A stretch of DNA of 56,122 bases from Segetibacter sp. (GCA_028288505.1 JAQBNN010000278.1:1-56122); one strand, 5' to 3'. Shown: positions 8,047 through 17,426, numbered from the stretch's first letter. Made by a program: numbers and translations. The notes: generated from the sequence alone by a model not told the origin.

Positions 8047-9699
8047 ATGCAAAAGAGTGTTTTGAAAGTTCATCCGAGTGATAACCTGGTGGTAGCACTA
8101 AGAGACCTTGCAATGGGTGAACAAGTACAACTTGATGGACGAACTTATACAGTAATAGAAGATATACCTGCAAAACATAAATTTAATGAAGATGATTTAC
8201 ATACCGGCGACAGGTTAACTATGTACGGTGTACTCGTAGGCAAAGCACAGTACGAAATTCCTGCGGGTTCAAGAATTTCTACTAGTAATGTAAAACATGC
8301 ATCTACTGGTTTTGAACTAGGTAGCCGTAAAACCGACTGGCATAAGCCTGATGTTTCAAAATTTTCAAACAGGACTTTCCTCGGTTACCATAGAAGCGAT
8401 GGGAGTGTAGGTACAGCCAATCATTGGCTCGTTATTCCTCTTGTATTTTGCGAAAACAGGAACATTGAAGTTTTAAAAGAAAGCTTGATTGATGAATTAG
8501 GGTTCGGCCGACCTAAAAAATATAACCAGCTTGCTCAGCAATTAAAAGGCTTGTACACTTCTGGCAAATCAGTTCAGGAGATATTAGATGTGCAGTTTAA
8601 AGAAGATGAGCAGCTACAAAAAAGTGAGCGATTATTTAAAAATATCGATGGTGTAAAATTTATAACACACGAAGGTGGTTGTGGTGGAATAAGGCAAGAT
8701 GCACAAGCACTTTGCGGGCTGCTAGCCGGTTACATCACACATCCTAACGTTGCCGGTGCTACTGTGTTAAGTCTCGGTTGCCAGAACGCACAGGTGGCTA
8801 TGCTTGAAGAAGAAATAGCTAAGCGTGCTCCAAACTTTGATAAGCCTCTGTATATTTTAGAGCAGCAAAAAATAGGTACTGAAACTGATCTTGTTTCACA
8901 AGCGCTTAAGCAAACATTTGCCGGACTGATGGTTGCCGATAAATATGAAAGAAAGCCTGCTCCAATAAGTAAGCTTTGCATTGGCCTTGAGTGTGGTGGT
9001 TCCGATGGTTTTTCGGGTATTTCTGCTAACCCTGCTATCGGTTATACCAGCGATCTTTTGGTTGCTTGCGGTGGCTCAGTTATCCTTTCTGAGTTTCCTG
9101 AGTTGTGTGGCGTTGAGCAGGAAATTAGCGACCGTTGTGTTGATGAAAGTAAAGCTGTTCGCTTTATTGATATCATGCGCAGGTATGGACAAAAAGCGAA
9201 AGACGCAGGTTCTGGATTCGACATGAATCCTTCTCCCGGCAATATAAAAGATGGTTTAATAACTGATGCTATTAAGAGTGCCGGCGCTGCTAAAAAGGGC
9301 GGTACATCTCCCGTTGCTGATGTGTTGGATTACCCAGAAAAGGTGACGAAGCAAGGGCTTAATTTATTGTGTACTCCTGGTAATGACGTGGAGTCTACAA
9401 CTGCTGAAGTTGCTGCAGGAGCGAATGTTGTGTTGTTTACAACCGGCCTTGGTACACCTACGGGTAACCCTGTTGCACCGGTAATAAAGTTATCAAGCAA
9501 CACTATTTTATCGAAGCGCATGCCCGATATTATTGACATTAATACCGGAACAATTATAGAAGGCGAAGAAACAATTGAGCAAGCCGGTGAAAGAATTCTG
9601 GATTATGTTATTAAGGTTGCGAGTGGCGAAATAATAGCGAAGTCGGTTAAGAACGGCCAGGACGATTTTATACCCTGGAAGAGAGGGGTGAGCTTGTAG
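8047..9699 (+). CDS. uxaA: Altronate dehydratase
   Basis: Cytoplasmic dehydratase turning D-altronate into 2-keto-3-deoxygluconate. The N-terminal SAF domain (about residues 5-75, HPSDNLVVALRDLAMG) is joined to the large C-terminal UxaA domain, as in the full-length enzyme (usually about 495-550 residues; 550 here). Conserved stretches include FLGYHRSDGSVGTAN, THEGGCGGIRQD (Cys for metal binding), LGLECGGSDGFSG and FTTGLGTPTGNP. It follows uxaB after 11 bp. The next gene, uxaC, is 356 bp away across two repeat copies, so a promoter or processing site may lie in that gap. Confidence 0.95.
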   Translation: MQKSVLKVHPSDNLVVALRDLAMGEQVQLDGRTYTVIEDIPAKHKFNEDDLHTGDRLTMYGVLVGKAQYEIPAGSRISTSNVKHASTGFELGSRKTDWHKPDVSKFSNRTFLGYHRSDGSVGTANHWLVIPLVFCENRNIEVLKESLIDELGFGRPKKYNQLAQQLKGLYTSGKSVQEILDVQFKEDEQLQKSERLFKNIDGVKFITHEGGCGGIRQDAQALCGLLAGYITHPNVAGATVLSLGCQNAQVAMLEEEIAKRAPNFDKPLYILEQQKIGTETDLVSQALKQTFAGLMVADKYERKPAPISKLCIGLECGGSDGFSGISANPAIGYTSDLLVACGGSVILSEFPELCGVEQEISDRCVDESKAVRFIDIMRRYGQKAKDAGSGFDMNPSPGNIKDGLITDAIKSAGAAKKGGTSPVADVLDYPEKVTKQGLNLLCTPGNDVESTTAEVAAGANVVLFTTGLGTPTGNPVAPVIKLSSNTILSKRMPDIIDINTGTIIEGEETIEQAGERILDYVIKVASGEIIAKSVKNGQDDFIPWKRGVSL

Positions 9700-9792
9700 G
9701 GTAGGTTATATGTTATAAGCGGGCAAGTTACCTTCATCTTATAACCTATAATTTACACTGTTTTCAATACCAACTTCGGTATTTCATAGCAT

Positions 9793-9810
9793 CATCGTTG
9801 CGTCGCAATC
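9793..9810 (-). repeat. Dispersed repeat, subtype C, L orientation
   Basis: CATCGTTGCGTCGCAATC, preceded by an outer extension (AATACCAACTTCGGTATTTC then ATAGCAT) similar to those at 4138 and 35051. It pairs inward with 10006-10029. Confidence 0.8.
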
Positions 9811-10005
9811 CGTTCATCTTTTAGTTATATTATTTAGCAGCTGTAAAAAAATTATTGCCGCCTAATTAATAAGTAGAACGCTTGCCTTAAAGTAAAAAAA
9901 TTAAACCGAAACTATCCTCATCGCATCGTGTTCTTTGTACTTGCACTCATGTTTTTCTCAGTGGTAAGTAATCTAAAAATTGAATTGCTGAATAAAATGC
10001 AAAAA

Positions 10006-10029
10006 GTACAAGTGAGTGACACAACGATG
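10006..10029 (+). repeat. Dispersed 24-bp repeat, subtype B, R orientation
   Basis: GTACAAGTGAGT then GACACAACGATG is a perfect subtype B consensus. The outer extension TTTAATAGATA is shared with the copy at 51303. It ends 26 bp before the uxaC start. Confidence 0.88.
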
Positions 10030-10055
10030 TTTAATAGATAGATAAAAGCCTACAC

Positions 10056-11504
10056 ATGAAAAAATTTCTTGACGAAAATTTCTTACTGAAGAATAAAACT
10101 TCTGAGCGACTTTACCATGACTATGCTAAAGAAATGCCTATTATAGATTATCATAATCACCTGTCGCCAGCACAAATTGCAGGCGATCACCACTTCGAAA
10201 ACTTAACCCAGGTTTGGTTATACGGCGACCATTATAAGTGGCGTGCAATGCGGGCTAACGGCATTGATGAAAAGTATATAACAGGCAACGCCAGTGATTA
10301 CGAAAAGTTTGAGAAGTGGGCGCAGACTGTTCCTTATACTTTGCGCAATCCCTTATATCATTGGACGCATCTTGAGCTGCAACGCTACTTCAATGTATAT
10401 AAAGTTTTAAATGCGGACACAGCAAAAGAAATTTATGATGAGTGTACAGCAAAGTTGCAAACACCTGAATATTCCGTGCGCAATCTTTTGCGCAGGATGA
10501 ATGTAAAACTGCTTTGCACCACTGATGATCCCATAGATAATTTAGAATATCACCAGCAAATAAAAGCTGAAGGATTAGATATAAAAGTGCTTCCTGCTTT
10601 TAGGCCCGACAATGCAATGAACGTTGATAATTCTGCTACGTTTAATAATTATGTTGGTAAAGTGGAAGCAGTTACTGATACAACGGTAACAAACCTGAAT
10701 GAATTTTTAGATGCTTTAAAAACGCGCCACGAATATTTTGCTGCTAATGGTTGCAGCGTAAGTGACCATGGTATTGAAGAGATTTATGCAGAGGATTACA
10801 CAGACGAGGAAGTGAATAAAATCTTTACAAAAATTCGTGCAGGTAATAACTTGAGCGAGTTTGAAAGAAGACAATTTAAATCTTTCATGCTGGTGCAATT
10901 TGCCATTTGGGATTGGGAGAAAGGCTGGGTACAACAATATCACTTAGGAGCATTGCGCAACAATAACCAACGTATGCTTCGCCTGCTTGGTCCTGATACA
11001 GGTTGGGATTCTATTGGCGATTTCTCCCAGGCAAGAAGCCTTTCTAAATTTTTAGGAAGATTAGATACAGATGATAAACTAGCTAAAACTATCATCTATA
11101 ATTTGAACCCAGCAGACAATGAGTTAATGGCAACCATGATCGGCAACTTTAATGATGGATCTGTTGCTGGTAAAATTCAGTGGGGTTCAGGCTGGTGGTT
11201 CCTCGACCAAAAAGATGGAATGACAAAACAAATGAACGCGCTGTCTAACATGGGTTTACTTAGCCGCTTTGTTGGTATGCTTACAGATAGTCGAAGCTTC
11301 TTATCTTTTCCACGCCACGAATATTTCCGCCGCATACTTTGCAATATGTTTGGTGAAGAAATTGAAGATGGAGAATTACCTGACAACATAGACTGGGTAG
11401 GTAAAGTAGTGGAGGATATCTGCTATAACAACGCTAAGAATTATTTCAATTGGCAGTTTCTTGACGAGACTGTTGAGGAAGCAGTTTTAAGTACTAAGTT
11501 ATAA
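10056..11504 (+). CDS. uxaC: Glucuronate/galacturonate isomerase
   Basis: Cytoplasmic isomerase converting D-galacturonate to D-tagaturonate and D-glucuronate to D-fructuronate, the first step of the pathway served by uxaB and uxaA. It is an amidohydrolase-superfamily TIM barrel. The metal-binding HxH is IIDYHNHLSP with His33 and His35. Other family stretches are YGDHYKWRAMRANG, LCTTDDPIDNLEYH, QYHLGALRNNNQRM and MLTDSRSFLSFPRHEYFRR. Length 482 is slightly above the usual 465-470. An isolated B-type repeat sits just upstream. The next gene, the aldehyde dehydrogenase, starts 141 bp downstream on the same strand. Confidence 0.96.
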   Translation: MKKFLDENFLLKNKTSERLYHDYAKEMPIIDYHNHLSPAQIAGDHHFENLTQVWLYGDHYKWRAMRANGIDEKYITGNASDYEKFEKWAQTVPYTLRNPLYHWTHLELQRYFNVYKVLNADTAKEIYDECTAKLQTPEYSVRNLLRRMNVKLLCTTDDPIDNLEYHQQIKAEGLDIKVLPAFRPDNAMNVDNSATFNNYVGKVEAVTDTTVTNLNEFLDALKTRHEYFAANGCSVSDHGIEEIYAEDYTDEEVNKIFTKIRAGNNLSEFERRQFKSFMLVQFAIWDWEKGWVQQYHLGALRNNNQRMLRLLGPDTGWDSIGDFSQARSLSKFLGRLDTDDKLAKTIIYNLNPADNELMATMIGNFNDGSVAGKIQWGSGWWFLDQKDGMTKQMNALSNMGLLSRFVGMLTDSRSFLSFPRHEYFRRILCNMFGEEIEDGELPDNIDWVGKVVEDICYNNAKNYFNWQFLDETVEEAVLSTKL

Positions 11505-11530
11505 GTTTTAAGTAGTAAATTATAAGTAGC
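11487..11530. repeat. Local AT-rich direct repeats after uxaC
   Basis: Imperfect short tandem units of the type AAGTTATAAGT / TTTTAAGTAGT / AAATTATAAGT span the uxaC stop and its 3' flank. They are low complexity and no function is claimed. Confidence 0.45.
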
Positions 11531-11645
11531 AGCTCGTGAGCGGTCCAAGTTATATAGTTCGCTTTGTACTTGACTTGGTCTCTCAACCTAAACATAAAAC
11601 CTACAACTCGTAAAAAATTTTTTTTTCATACACTAACTGATACTA

Positions 11646-13298
11646 ATGATTTTAACTGAAGAAACTTCAACAAATACTTTTACAGCCCAGCTGGAGAAAA
11701 TATTTGTAACAGAAGACCAGATCCTGGAGGAGTACAAACTTCCTTCAGAGATCCACCAAAAGTTTTACCTCTCCAACGGTGAGATGAAAGAGTGGAACGG
11801 AGACGTACACGAAGTATATTCTCCGATATGTATAAGAACTCTTGAAGGCTTAAAGCGAAAATTAATTGGTACTTATCCTGTATGTACACAAAAGGAAGCC
11901 GAGGAGGCATTAGAAGCCGCCAAGGCAGCGTACAACCACGGAAGAGGTGAGTGGCCGACGATGAGTGTTTCAGACAAAATTGTTTGCGTTGAAAACTTCA
12001 CGAAGAAGATGCTGGCGCAGAAAGATATTGTTGTAAAACTTATCATGTGGGAAATAGGGAAATCGTATGCTGACTCAGTAAAAGAATTTGACCGTACTGT
12101 TGAATACATCTATGCGACTATTGATGCATTAAAAGATGTTGACCGCGAGTCTTCGCGATTCGAAATCGAACAGGGAATTGTTGCACAAGTACGTCGTTCG
12201 CCTTTAGGCGTTGTACTTTGCATGGGGCCTTTTAACTACCCCTTGAATGAAACCTTTACAACACTAATCCCTGCTATAATCATGGGTAATACTTTGTTGT
12301 TTAAACCTCCCAAGCACGGTACTTTATTACATTACCCATTATTAGAAGCATTTAAAGAGTCGTTCCCTAAAGGTGTTGTAAATACTATTTACGGTCGTGG
12401 TCATACCATTGTTCCATCTCTTATGGAGTCTGGCGATATCAACGTACTTACCTTAATCGGAAGCAGTAAAGTGGCTAACGAGCTAAAGAAAATGCATCCG
12501 AAAGTTAATAGGCTAAGAGCCATTTTAGGATTAGATGCTAAGAATGCTGCTATCGTTACTGCTAACGCTGATATTAATCTTTCAGTTCAGGAAACTGTGC
12601 TTGGTTCTTTATCTTTTAACGGTCAGCGTTGTACTGCAATTAAGATCGTATTTGTGCATAAAGATGTTGTGGATGAATTTTTAGAAAAACTAAAGACTGA
12701 AGTTGCAAAACTTAAGTACGGTATGCCGTGGGAAAAGGGCGTTTCATTGACTCCTTTACCGGAGCCGCATAAACCTGGTTATCTAACCCAATGTATTGAA
12801 GACGCGAGGCAAAACGGCGCAGAGGTAATCAACGAAAATGGTGGAGCTACAGTCGAGTCATTCTTTTATCCTGCCATTGTTTACCCAGTAAATAGAAAGA
12901 TGAAGTTGTATCGTGAAGAGCAGTTTGGTCCAATCATCCCAGTGATTTCTTACGAGAGTATTGACGAGCCGATCGAGTACCTGATCGAATCAACTCATGG
13001 CCAACAGGTAAGCATATTCAGCAACGACAGTGTAGAAGTGGCCGCTTCAGTTGATGTATTGGTGAACCAGGTTAGCCGGGTTAATATCAATGCCCAATGT
13101 CAGCGTGGTCCTGATGTGTTTCCATTCACCGGTCGTAAAGACAGCGCTGAAGGAACCTTATCTGTAGTGGATGCCTTGCGTTCATTCTCTATTCGCTCAT
13201 TGGTTGCCACAAAGCTTAACGACAACAATAAAAAGTTGATCAATGAGATTGTTAGTAACCACGAGTCAAACTTTTTAAGTACCAAGTTTATCTTCTAA
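11646..13298 (+). CDS. Aldehyde dehydrogenase, GapN-like (NADP-dependent glyceraldehyde-3-phosphate type)
   Basis: Probable cytoplasmic aldehyde dehydrogenase. Similarity in style to non-phosphorylating glyceraldehyde-3-phosphate dehydrogenases, and its place directly before the KDG kinase gene, suggest it oxidises the triose released from KDPG to 3-phosphoglycerate. Visible ALDH features are GPFNYPLNE near residue 195, FKPP (cofactor region), LIGSSKVA, and SFNGQRCTA with catalytic Cys329. The family general-base motif LELGGKD aligns without gaps to LGLDAKN here, which puts Gly295 where Glu is expected. At 550 residues it is longer than typical GapN (about 475-500), with an N-terminal extension of about 60 residues. 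The stop overlaps the kinase start in TAATG. An alternative is a different semialdehyde substrate. Confidence 0.82.
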   Translation: MILTEETSTNTFTAQLEKIFVTEDQILEEYKLPSEIHQKFYLSNGEMKEWNGDVHEVYSPICIRTLEGLKRKLIGTYPVCTQKEAEEALEAAKAAYNHGRGEWPTMSVSDKIVCVENFTKKMLAQKDIVVKLIMWEIGKSYADSVKEFDRTVEYIYATIDALKDVDRESSRFEIEQGIVAQVRRSPLGVVLCMGPFNYPLNETFTTLIPAIIMGNTLLFKPPKHGTLLHYPLLEAFKESFPKGVVNTIYGRGHTIVPSLMESGDINVLTLIGSSKVANELKKMHPKVNRLRAILGLDAKNAAIVTANADINLSVQETVLGSLSFNGQRCTAIKIVFVHKDVVDEFLEKLKTEVAKLKYGMPWEKGVSLTPLPEPHKPGYLTQCIEDARQNGAEVINENGGATVESFFYPAIVYPVNRKMKLYREEQFGPIIPVISYESIDEPIEYLIESTHGQQVSIFSNDSVEVAASVDVLVNQVSRVNINAQCQRGPDVFPFTGRKDSAEGTLSVVDALRSFSIRSLVATKLNDNNKKLINEIVSNHESNFLSTKFIF

Positions 13299-14311
13299 TG
13301 AAAAAGGTACTTTGCTTCGGTGAATTATTATTGCGGATATCGCCTTCAACAAATGAAAATCTTGCCGAAAGGCCAATGCTTTTATTTGTTGGAGGCGCCG
13401 AAGCAAATGTAGCAACTGCTTTAGCCGGCTGGAATATTCCGGTAAAGTATTGCACAGCTTTGCCCAATAACTTCATGTCGCAACATGTTATTCATTACCT
13501 CGAATACAAAGGCATTTATACTTCCTCAATTATAAACGCAGGAAACAGGATTGGTGTTTATTACCTTGCCCGTGGTGCTGATTTGAAAGGTAGTGTTGTA
13601 TACGACCGAGAACGCTCATCGTTCTCAGAGCTAAAAAGAGGAATGATTGATTGGGATAAAGTTTTCCAGGACGTTTCATGGTTTAATTTTTCTGCTATAA
13701 ATCCTGCGCTTAATGCAAATGTTGCGGATGTTTGCCTTGAAGCTTTAGAAGTAGCTGCACAAAAACATATAACGATATCAGTCGATCTTAATTACAGGTC
13801 GAGACTATGGAAGTACGGTAAAGAACCTATCGAAGTAATGCCGAAACTTGTAGAGTTTGCTGATGTAGTAATGGGCAATATTTGGAGCGCCAACACGATG
13901 CTCGGTACTGCTATTGACGAACATATTCACGATAAGAAAAGTAAGGACGCTTACCTCGCTCATGCAAAGGCAACATCTGTTGAGATAATCGAGAGGTTCC
14001 CGAAATGTAAGGTTGTAGCCAATACTTTTCGTTTCGATAGCGATGCTAACGATATACTTTATTATACCGCTCTTTACAAAGATGGCCAGCTTTATTCATC
14101 ACCTGATTTTACTTGCCACGGTGTGGTAGATCGTTCGGGTAGTGGCGATTGTTTTATGGCTGGTTTAATTTACGGCCTCACTAAAAATCTTCCTTCACAG
14201 GAGTTATTGGAGTATGCTACTGCTGCTGCGTTCGGAAAATTACAGGAGATAGGCGATGCGACTAACAACGATGCTTTAACGGTGTTCCAGATTAAAGACG
14301 ACCAGTCTTAA
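13298..14311 (+). CDS. kdgK: 2-keto-3-deoxygluconate kinase (PfkB family)
   Basis: PfkB-family carbohydrate kinase, here most likely phosphorylating 2-keto-3-deoxygluconate made by UxaA to KDPG. The N-terminal glycine-rich sugar-binding region is VLCFGELLLRISPS and FVGGAEANVATALAGW. The C-terminal ATP/catalytic motif is DRSGSGDCFMAG with catalytic Asp284. Length 337 fits the family. The ATG overlaps the TAA of the preceding aldehyde dehydrogenase gene by one base, showing tight coupling. Substrate assignment rests mainly on context: it ends a complete Uxa pathway with no other kinase present. No KDPG aldolase gene follows; the region after it is convergent with the helicase gene. Confidence 0.85.
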   Translation: MKKVLCFGELLLRISPSTNENLAERPMLLFVGGAEANVATALAGWNIPVKYCTALPNNFMSQHVIHYLEYKGIYTSSIINAGNRIGVYYLARGADLKGSVVYDRERSSFSELKRGMIDWDKVFQDVSWFNFSAINPALNANVADVCLEALEVAAQKHITISVDLNYRSRLWKYGKEPIEVMPKLVEFADVVMGNIWSANTMLGTAIDEHIHDKKSKDAYLAHAKATSVEIIERFPKCKVVANTFRFDSDANDILYYTALYKDGQLYSSPDFTCHGVVDRSGSGDCFMAGLIYGLTKNLPSQELLEYATAAAFGKLQEIGDATNNDALTVFQIKDDQS

Positions 14312-14373
14312 TCTCATCTTACACTTCGCTAGAATTTTTCTTTGGTACCAACAGTATAATTGCTTCAACTTTT

Positions 14374-14393
14374 CTTGCGTCGCACTCTTGTAC
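14374..14393 (-). repeat. Dispersed repeat, subtype A, L orientation
   Basis: CTTGCGTCGCACTCTTGTAC, with the outer side read in the R sense as GACGCAAGAAAAG, a variant of the extension seen at 17491 and 20429. It pairs with 14601-14624. Confidence 0.85.
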
Positions 14394-14600
14394 AGTTAGT
14401 AATTCTATTAAGCAAAACCTTAATAAGGTTGATATTAAGTTTATTTTATTGCTTGCAAAAGATAATAAGCACCAAACCCTTCAATCGTACATTGTAAAGG
14501 TGAAGGATCGGTTACGGCAAGGAGACCTTCAGAAATTTTCTGAAATTGCTTAGAACTGCGAGTGATTTCTGCTTGGAAGTTGTTCATGAATGTACCAATA

Positions 14601-14624
14601 GTACAAGTGAGTGACACAACGATG
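14601..14624 (+). repeat. Dispersed 24-bp repeat, subtype B, R orientation
   Basis: Perfect subtype B: GTACAAGTGAGT then GACACAACGATG. It ends 32 bp from the helicase stop codon. Confidence 0.88.
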
Positions 14625-14656
14625 TTGAGTAGAAACCAACTGTTGGTCAACAAAAT

Positions 14657-17212
14657 CTAACTCCTCTCCAATTGCGCCTGCATTCTTCTAACCCGGTCTT
14701 CTAATTTTTCACTCGTCATATTCTCACGCATGCTATCTACTTTTATTGGGAAACAAAAAGGGGTGAGCTTGGTGGGATAAGTAAGAATGATAGCAGACTG
14801 CTGTATTCTTTCAAGCATATTTCTTAGTCGCACTTCTTCCATTTGTTGCTCCATTACTTCGTTAAATGCTTGCCTTACCAATAAATTTTCAGGATCATAT
14901 TCACTAAATACATTGAACAATAAACTAGCAGAGGATTGCAGGTGCCGTGCCTTCTTTTGCTCACCGGGATAACCTTGAAATATTAAGCCCCCGATAACAG
15001 CAATGTCCCTGAATTTACGGCGCGCCATCTCTGTTGAATTTACACTACGTTGGATATCTGCAAAGAGATCTTCGGTAGCAAAGAGTTCGTACACGTTACT
15101 ATCGTCAACAGGAATGGGTTGATCACTTAATAACTCAAAACCATAATCGTTCATCGCTAACGAAAAAGTAATTGGTGTAATACGACTAATGCGATACGCA
15201 AGAACAGCAGCCATCGCCTCGTGAACAAGACGGCCTTCGAAAGGATAAACAAACAGGTGAAAGCCATCCTTTGTTTCAATCTGTTCGATCAATAATTCGT
15301 TCTCACGAGGTACATGTGATAGTTGCTCCTGTAGCTGGAACAGCGGTTCCAATACGCGAATTTCAACATCCTCTACATTCAATAACGCCTCGTTGAATTT
15401 GCGTCGCAACATCATACCAAGGTTAGATGATAAAGGCATGCGGCCACCTTGCCAGCTTGGTACTATTGATTTTTTGGAGTTTGATTTTCTTACAAGAACA
15501 GTAAGGTCTTTTATCATTACCAGTTCACAATTTCTTCCGGCTAACGTAAACACGGCTCCAGGTTCTAACCGGCTGATGAACCACTCTTCAATCACCCCAA
15601 TGTAGCCGCCGGTCATGAACTTTACTTTAAGCATTGGATCGCTTACAATAGTACCTATGTGCATTCTATGACGCATGGCTATTCGCCTGTTCTTTATGCG
15701 ATATGTTCCTGTCGCATCAACTTCTACTTTTTTATATTCATCGTATTGCTGTAACGCTACACCGCCACTTACTATGTTGTGTAAGATCTGCTTCCATTCT
15801 TCTTCTTGTATGTCAGCAAAGCAATAAGTACTTTTTACTTCATCAGAGATATCCTCTGGCATAAAGCCTTCGCCTACTGCAAGTGTAGACAGGTACTGAA
15901 TTAACACATCGAAACAAAGCAAGCGCGGATCGCGACTTTCAATCAGGTTTTCTTCCATCGCCTGCTTTAACGCTGCTGCTTCAACCAACTCGAGAGAATG
16001 TGTAGGAACAAAGTAGATCTTACTAACCTTACCCGGCTGGTGGCCGCTACGACCAGCCCGTTGTAAGAAACGTGCAACACCTTTTGGTGATCCAACCTGT
16101 ATAACCGTTTCAACGGGACGAAAGTCAACACCAAGATCGAGACTTGCTGTGCACACAACAGCTTTTAGTTTAGTAGTATGCAATGCTTCTTCAACCCAGA
16201 TTCTTAGCTGGTGTTCAATACTACCATGATGCAAAGCAATAGCACCGGCAAGATCTGGTGCAAGCGTTAGCAACGTTTGGTACCAACGTTCACTCATGCC
16301 TCTTGTATTAATGAAGATGAGTGTTGTTGTGTTGGCTCTTACTATATCAACAACTTTTTCTGCAAGGTTTAAACCGAGATGACCAGCCCATGGAAACTTT
16401 TCAATTTCATCGGGCAGCACTGATTCTATTTCGATATTCTTTTTTATCGCTGCTTTTACAATTGTACCGTTCGTAATACCAAGTAACTTTAGTGGAGATA
16501 GTAAAACTTCTTTTGCTTCATCGAGGTTACCAATGGTTGCGCTGATGCCCCAAAGTGAAATGGGGTGTTCATCTTTATTTGTAGATGCGCTCAGCTCGCC
16601 ATTTACGTCTAGCGATTTTCTATTTCTTTTCAACCCGATTATTCTTGACACAGCAAGTTCTACCTGTACGCCGCGTTTGCTTCCCAGCAACTCGTGCCAT
16701 TCGTCTACAGCAATTATTTTAAGGTTAGTAAAAACAGTTGGATAATCTTTTTGTGCGAGTAATAAGTGTAAGCTTTCCGGCGTAATCACTAATATTTCGG
16801 GCATGCTTCGCTTTTGCCTTGCCCGTTCATTTACGTCAGTATCGCCATTTCTTATACCAACCTGCCAATTCATTTCTAATGCGTCAAGTGCTTCTTCCAT
16901 TGCCCGTGCTATGTCTTTAGCCAATGCTCGTAGCGGCGTTACCCAAAGCAGTTGTAGGCCGTTCTTCTTTTTACTCTTATAATCTTTTGGATGGGTATTT
17001 ATAAATTGAACAACTGCTCCAAGAAACACAGAATAGGTTTTACCATAACCCGTAGGCGCATTCACTATCCCGCTATTGCCTTCAATAATTTGTTGCCATG
17101 CATCTTGTTGAAATGCAAAAGGCTTTCTTTCCTGTGCTGTTAGCCACTTGATGATTGTTTTATATCCCGGTGTTTGTTGAAGCTTCAATGTAAATGCGAA
17201 TGGTAAATGCAA
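14657..17212 (-). CDS. Ligase-associated DEXH-box helicase (Lhr-like)
   Basis: Superfamily 2 helicase of the type that travels with an ATP-dependent DNA ligase and an MBL-fold exonuclease, thought to act in DNA repair. Motifs in order are Walker A NAPTGYGKT (residues 51-59), TPLRALAKD, DEWHE (Walker B, Asp170), GISATIGN, HHGSIEHQ and QRAGRSGHQPG (motif VI). A C-terminal Lhr-core region follows. At 851 residues it matches the ligase-associated helicase group (about 810-860) and is shorter than full Lhr. The start is uncertain: the frame opens with TTG at 17212 and no in-frame ATG lies close by. The ligase gene is upstream on the same strand, 360 bp away across a block of nested repeats. Confidence 0.92.
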   Translation of the reverse strand: MHLPFAFTLKLQQTPGYKTIIKWLTAQERKPFAFQQDAWQQIIEGNSGIVNAPTGYGKTYSVFLGAVVQFINTHPKDYKSKKKNGLQLLWVTPLRALAKDIARAMEEALDALEMNWQVGIRNGDTDVNERARQKRSMPEILVITPESLHLLLAQKDYPTVFTNLKIIAVDEWHELLGSKRGVQVELAVSRIIGLKRNRKSLDVNGELSASTNKDEHPISLWGISATIGNLDEAKEVLLSPLKLLGITNGTIVKAAIKKNIEIESVLPDEIEKFPWAGHLGLNLAEKVVDIVRANTTTLIFINTRGMSERWYQTLLTLAPDLAGAIALHHGSIEHQLRIWVEEALHTTKLKAVVCTASLDLGVDFRPVETVIQVGSPKGVARFLQRAGRSGHQPGKVSKIYFVPTHSLELVEAAALKQAMEENLIESRDPRLLCFDVLIQYLSTLAVGEGFMPEDISDEVKSTYCFADIQEEEWKQILHNIVSGGVALQQYDEYKKVEVDATGTYRIKNRRIAMRHRMHIGTIVSDPMLKVKFMTGGYIGVIEEWFISRLEPGAVFTLAGRNCELVMIKDLTVLVRKSNSKKSIVPSWQGGRMPLSSNLGMMLRRKFNEALLNVEDVEIRVLEPLFQLQEQLSHVPRENELLIEQIETKDGFHLFVYPFEGRLVHEAMAAVLAYRISRITPITFSLAMNDYGFELLSDQPIPVDDSNVYELFATEDLFADIQRSVNSTEMARRKFRDIAVIGGLIFQGYPGEQKKARHLQSSASLLFNVFSEYDPENLLVRQAFNEVMEQQMEEVRLRNMLERIQQSAIILTYPTKLTPFCFPIKVDSMRENMTSEKLEDRVRRMQAQLERS

Positions 17213-17294
17213 AAATGCGTAACTATTGTTGTTACTTTTTCAATTTACATTTTAAAATAGGATTTTGTTTACAGGCATTTGAGCCTTTGGTCAT

Positions 17295-17318
17295 CATCGT
17301 TGTGTCACTCACTTGTAC
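17295..17318 (-). repeat. Dispersed 24-bp repeat, subtype B, L orientation
   Basis: CATCGTTGTGTC then ACTCACTTGTAC, the exact reverse complement of subtype B. It pairs with the A-type copy at 17491. Confidence 0.88.
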
Positions 17319-17332
17319 AGCATCGCTTTTAT

Positions 17333-17426
17333 CGTCGTTGCGAGGAACGAAGTAATCTGCTCGTTAATTATAAACCTGCTTATTTTGATACATCAGTTTG
17401 CTTCGTCGTGCCTCCTCGCAATGACG
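17333..17426. repeat. Inverted repeat of the CGTCATTGCGAGGA type
   Basis: The left arm at 17333-17360 begins CGTCGTTGCGAGGAACGAAG. The right arm at 17394-17426, read on the other strand, begins CGTCATTGCGAGGAGGCACG. Both then run into CGAAG and an AATCTG/AAACTG end. Motifs beginning CGTCATTGCGAGGAA with GAAGCAATCT are common dispersed repeats in many bacterial genomes. It lies wholly inside the 24-bp repeat pair. Confidence 0.75.

Larger units (their letters stand above)
9700..10055. other. Intergenic region between uxaA and uxaC
   Basis: No coding region was found. It holds an 8-bp stem (GTTATAAG at 9712-9719 with CTTATAAC at 9738-9745) without a T run, a C-type L repeat at 9793 and a B-type R repeat at 10006. 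These leave about 195 bp between them. Confidence 0.6.
14312..14656. other. Convergent intergenic region holding an inward repeat pair
   Basis: It lies between the kdgK stop (+) and the helicase stop (-). It contains an A-type L copy (14374-14393) and a B-type R copy (14601-14624) enclosing 207 bp. A 70-codon - strand frame crosses it, but it reads through the repeat and is not accepted as a gene. Confidence 0.6.

Noticed and set aside
14441-14653. A 70-codon - strand frame after the helicase gene
   Set aside because: It starts across a B-type repeat (NIVVSLTCT is the repeat translated). The C-terminal part looks faintly protein-like, but there is no family match I can name. At most it could be a gene remnant.
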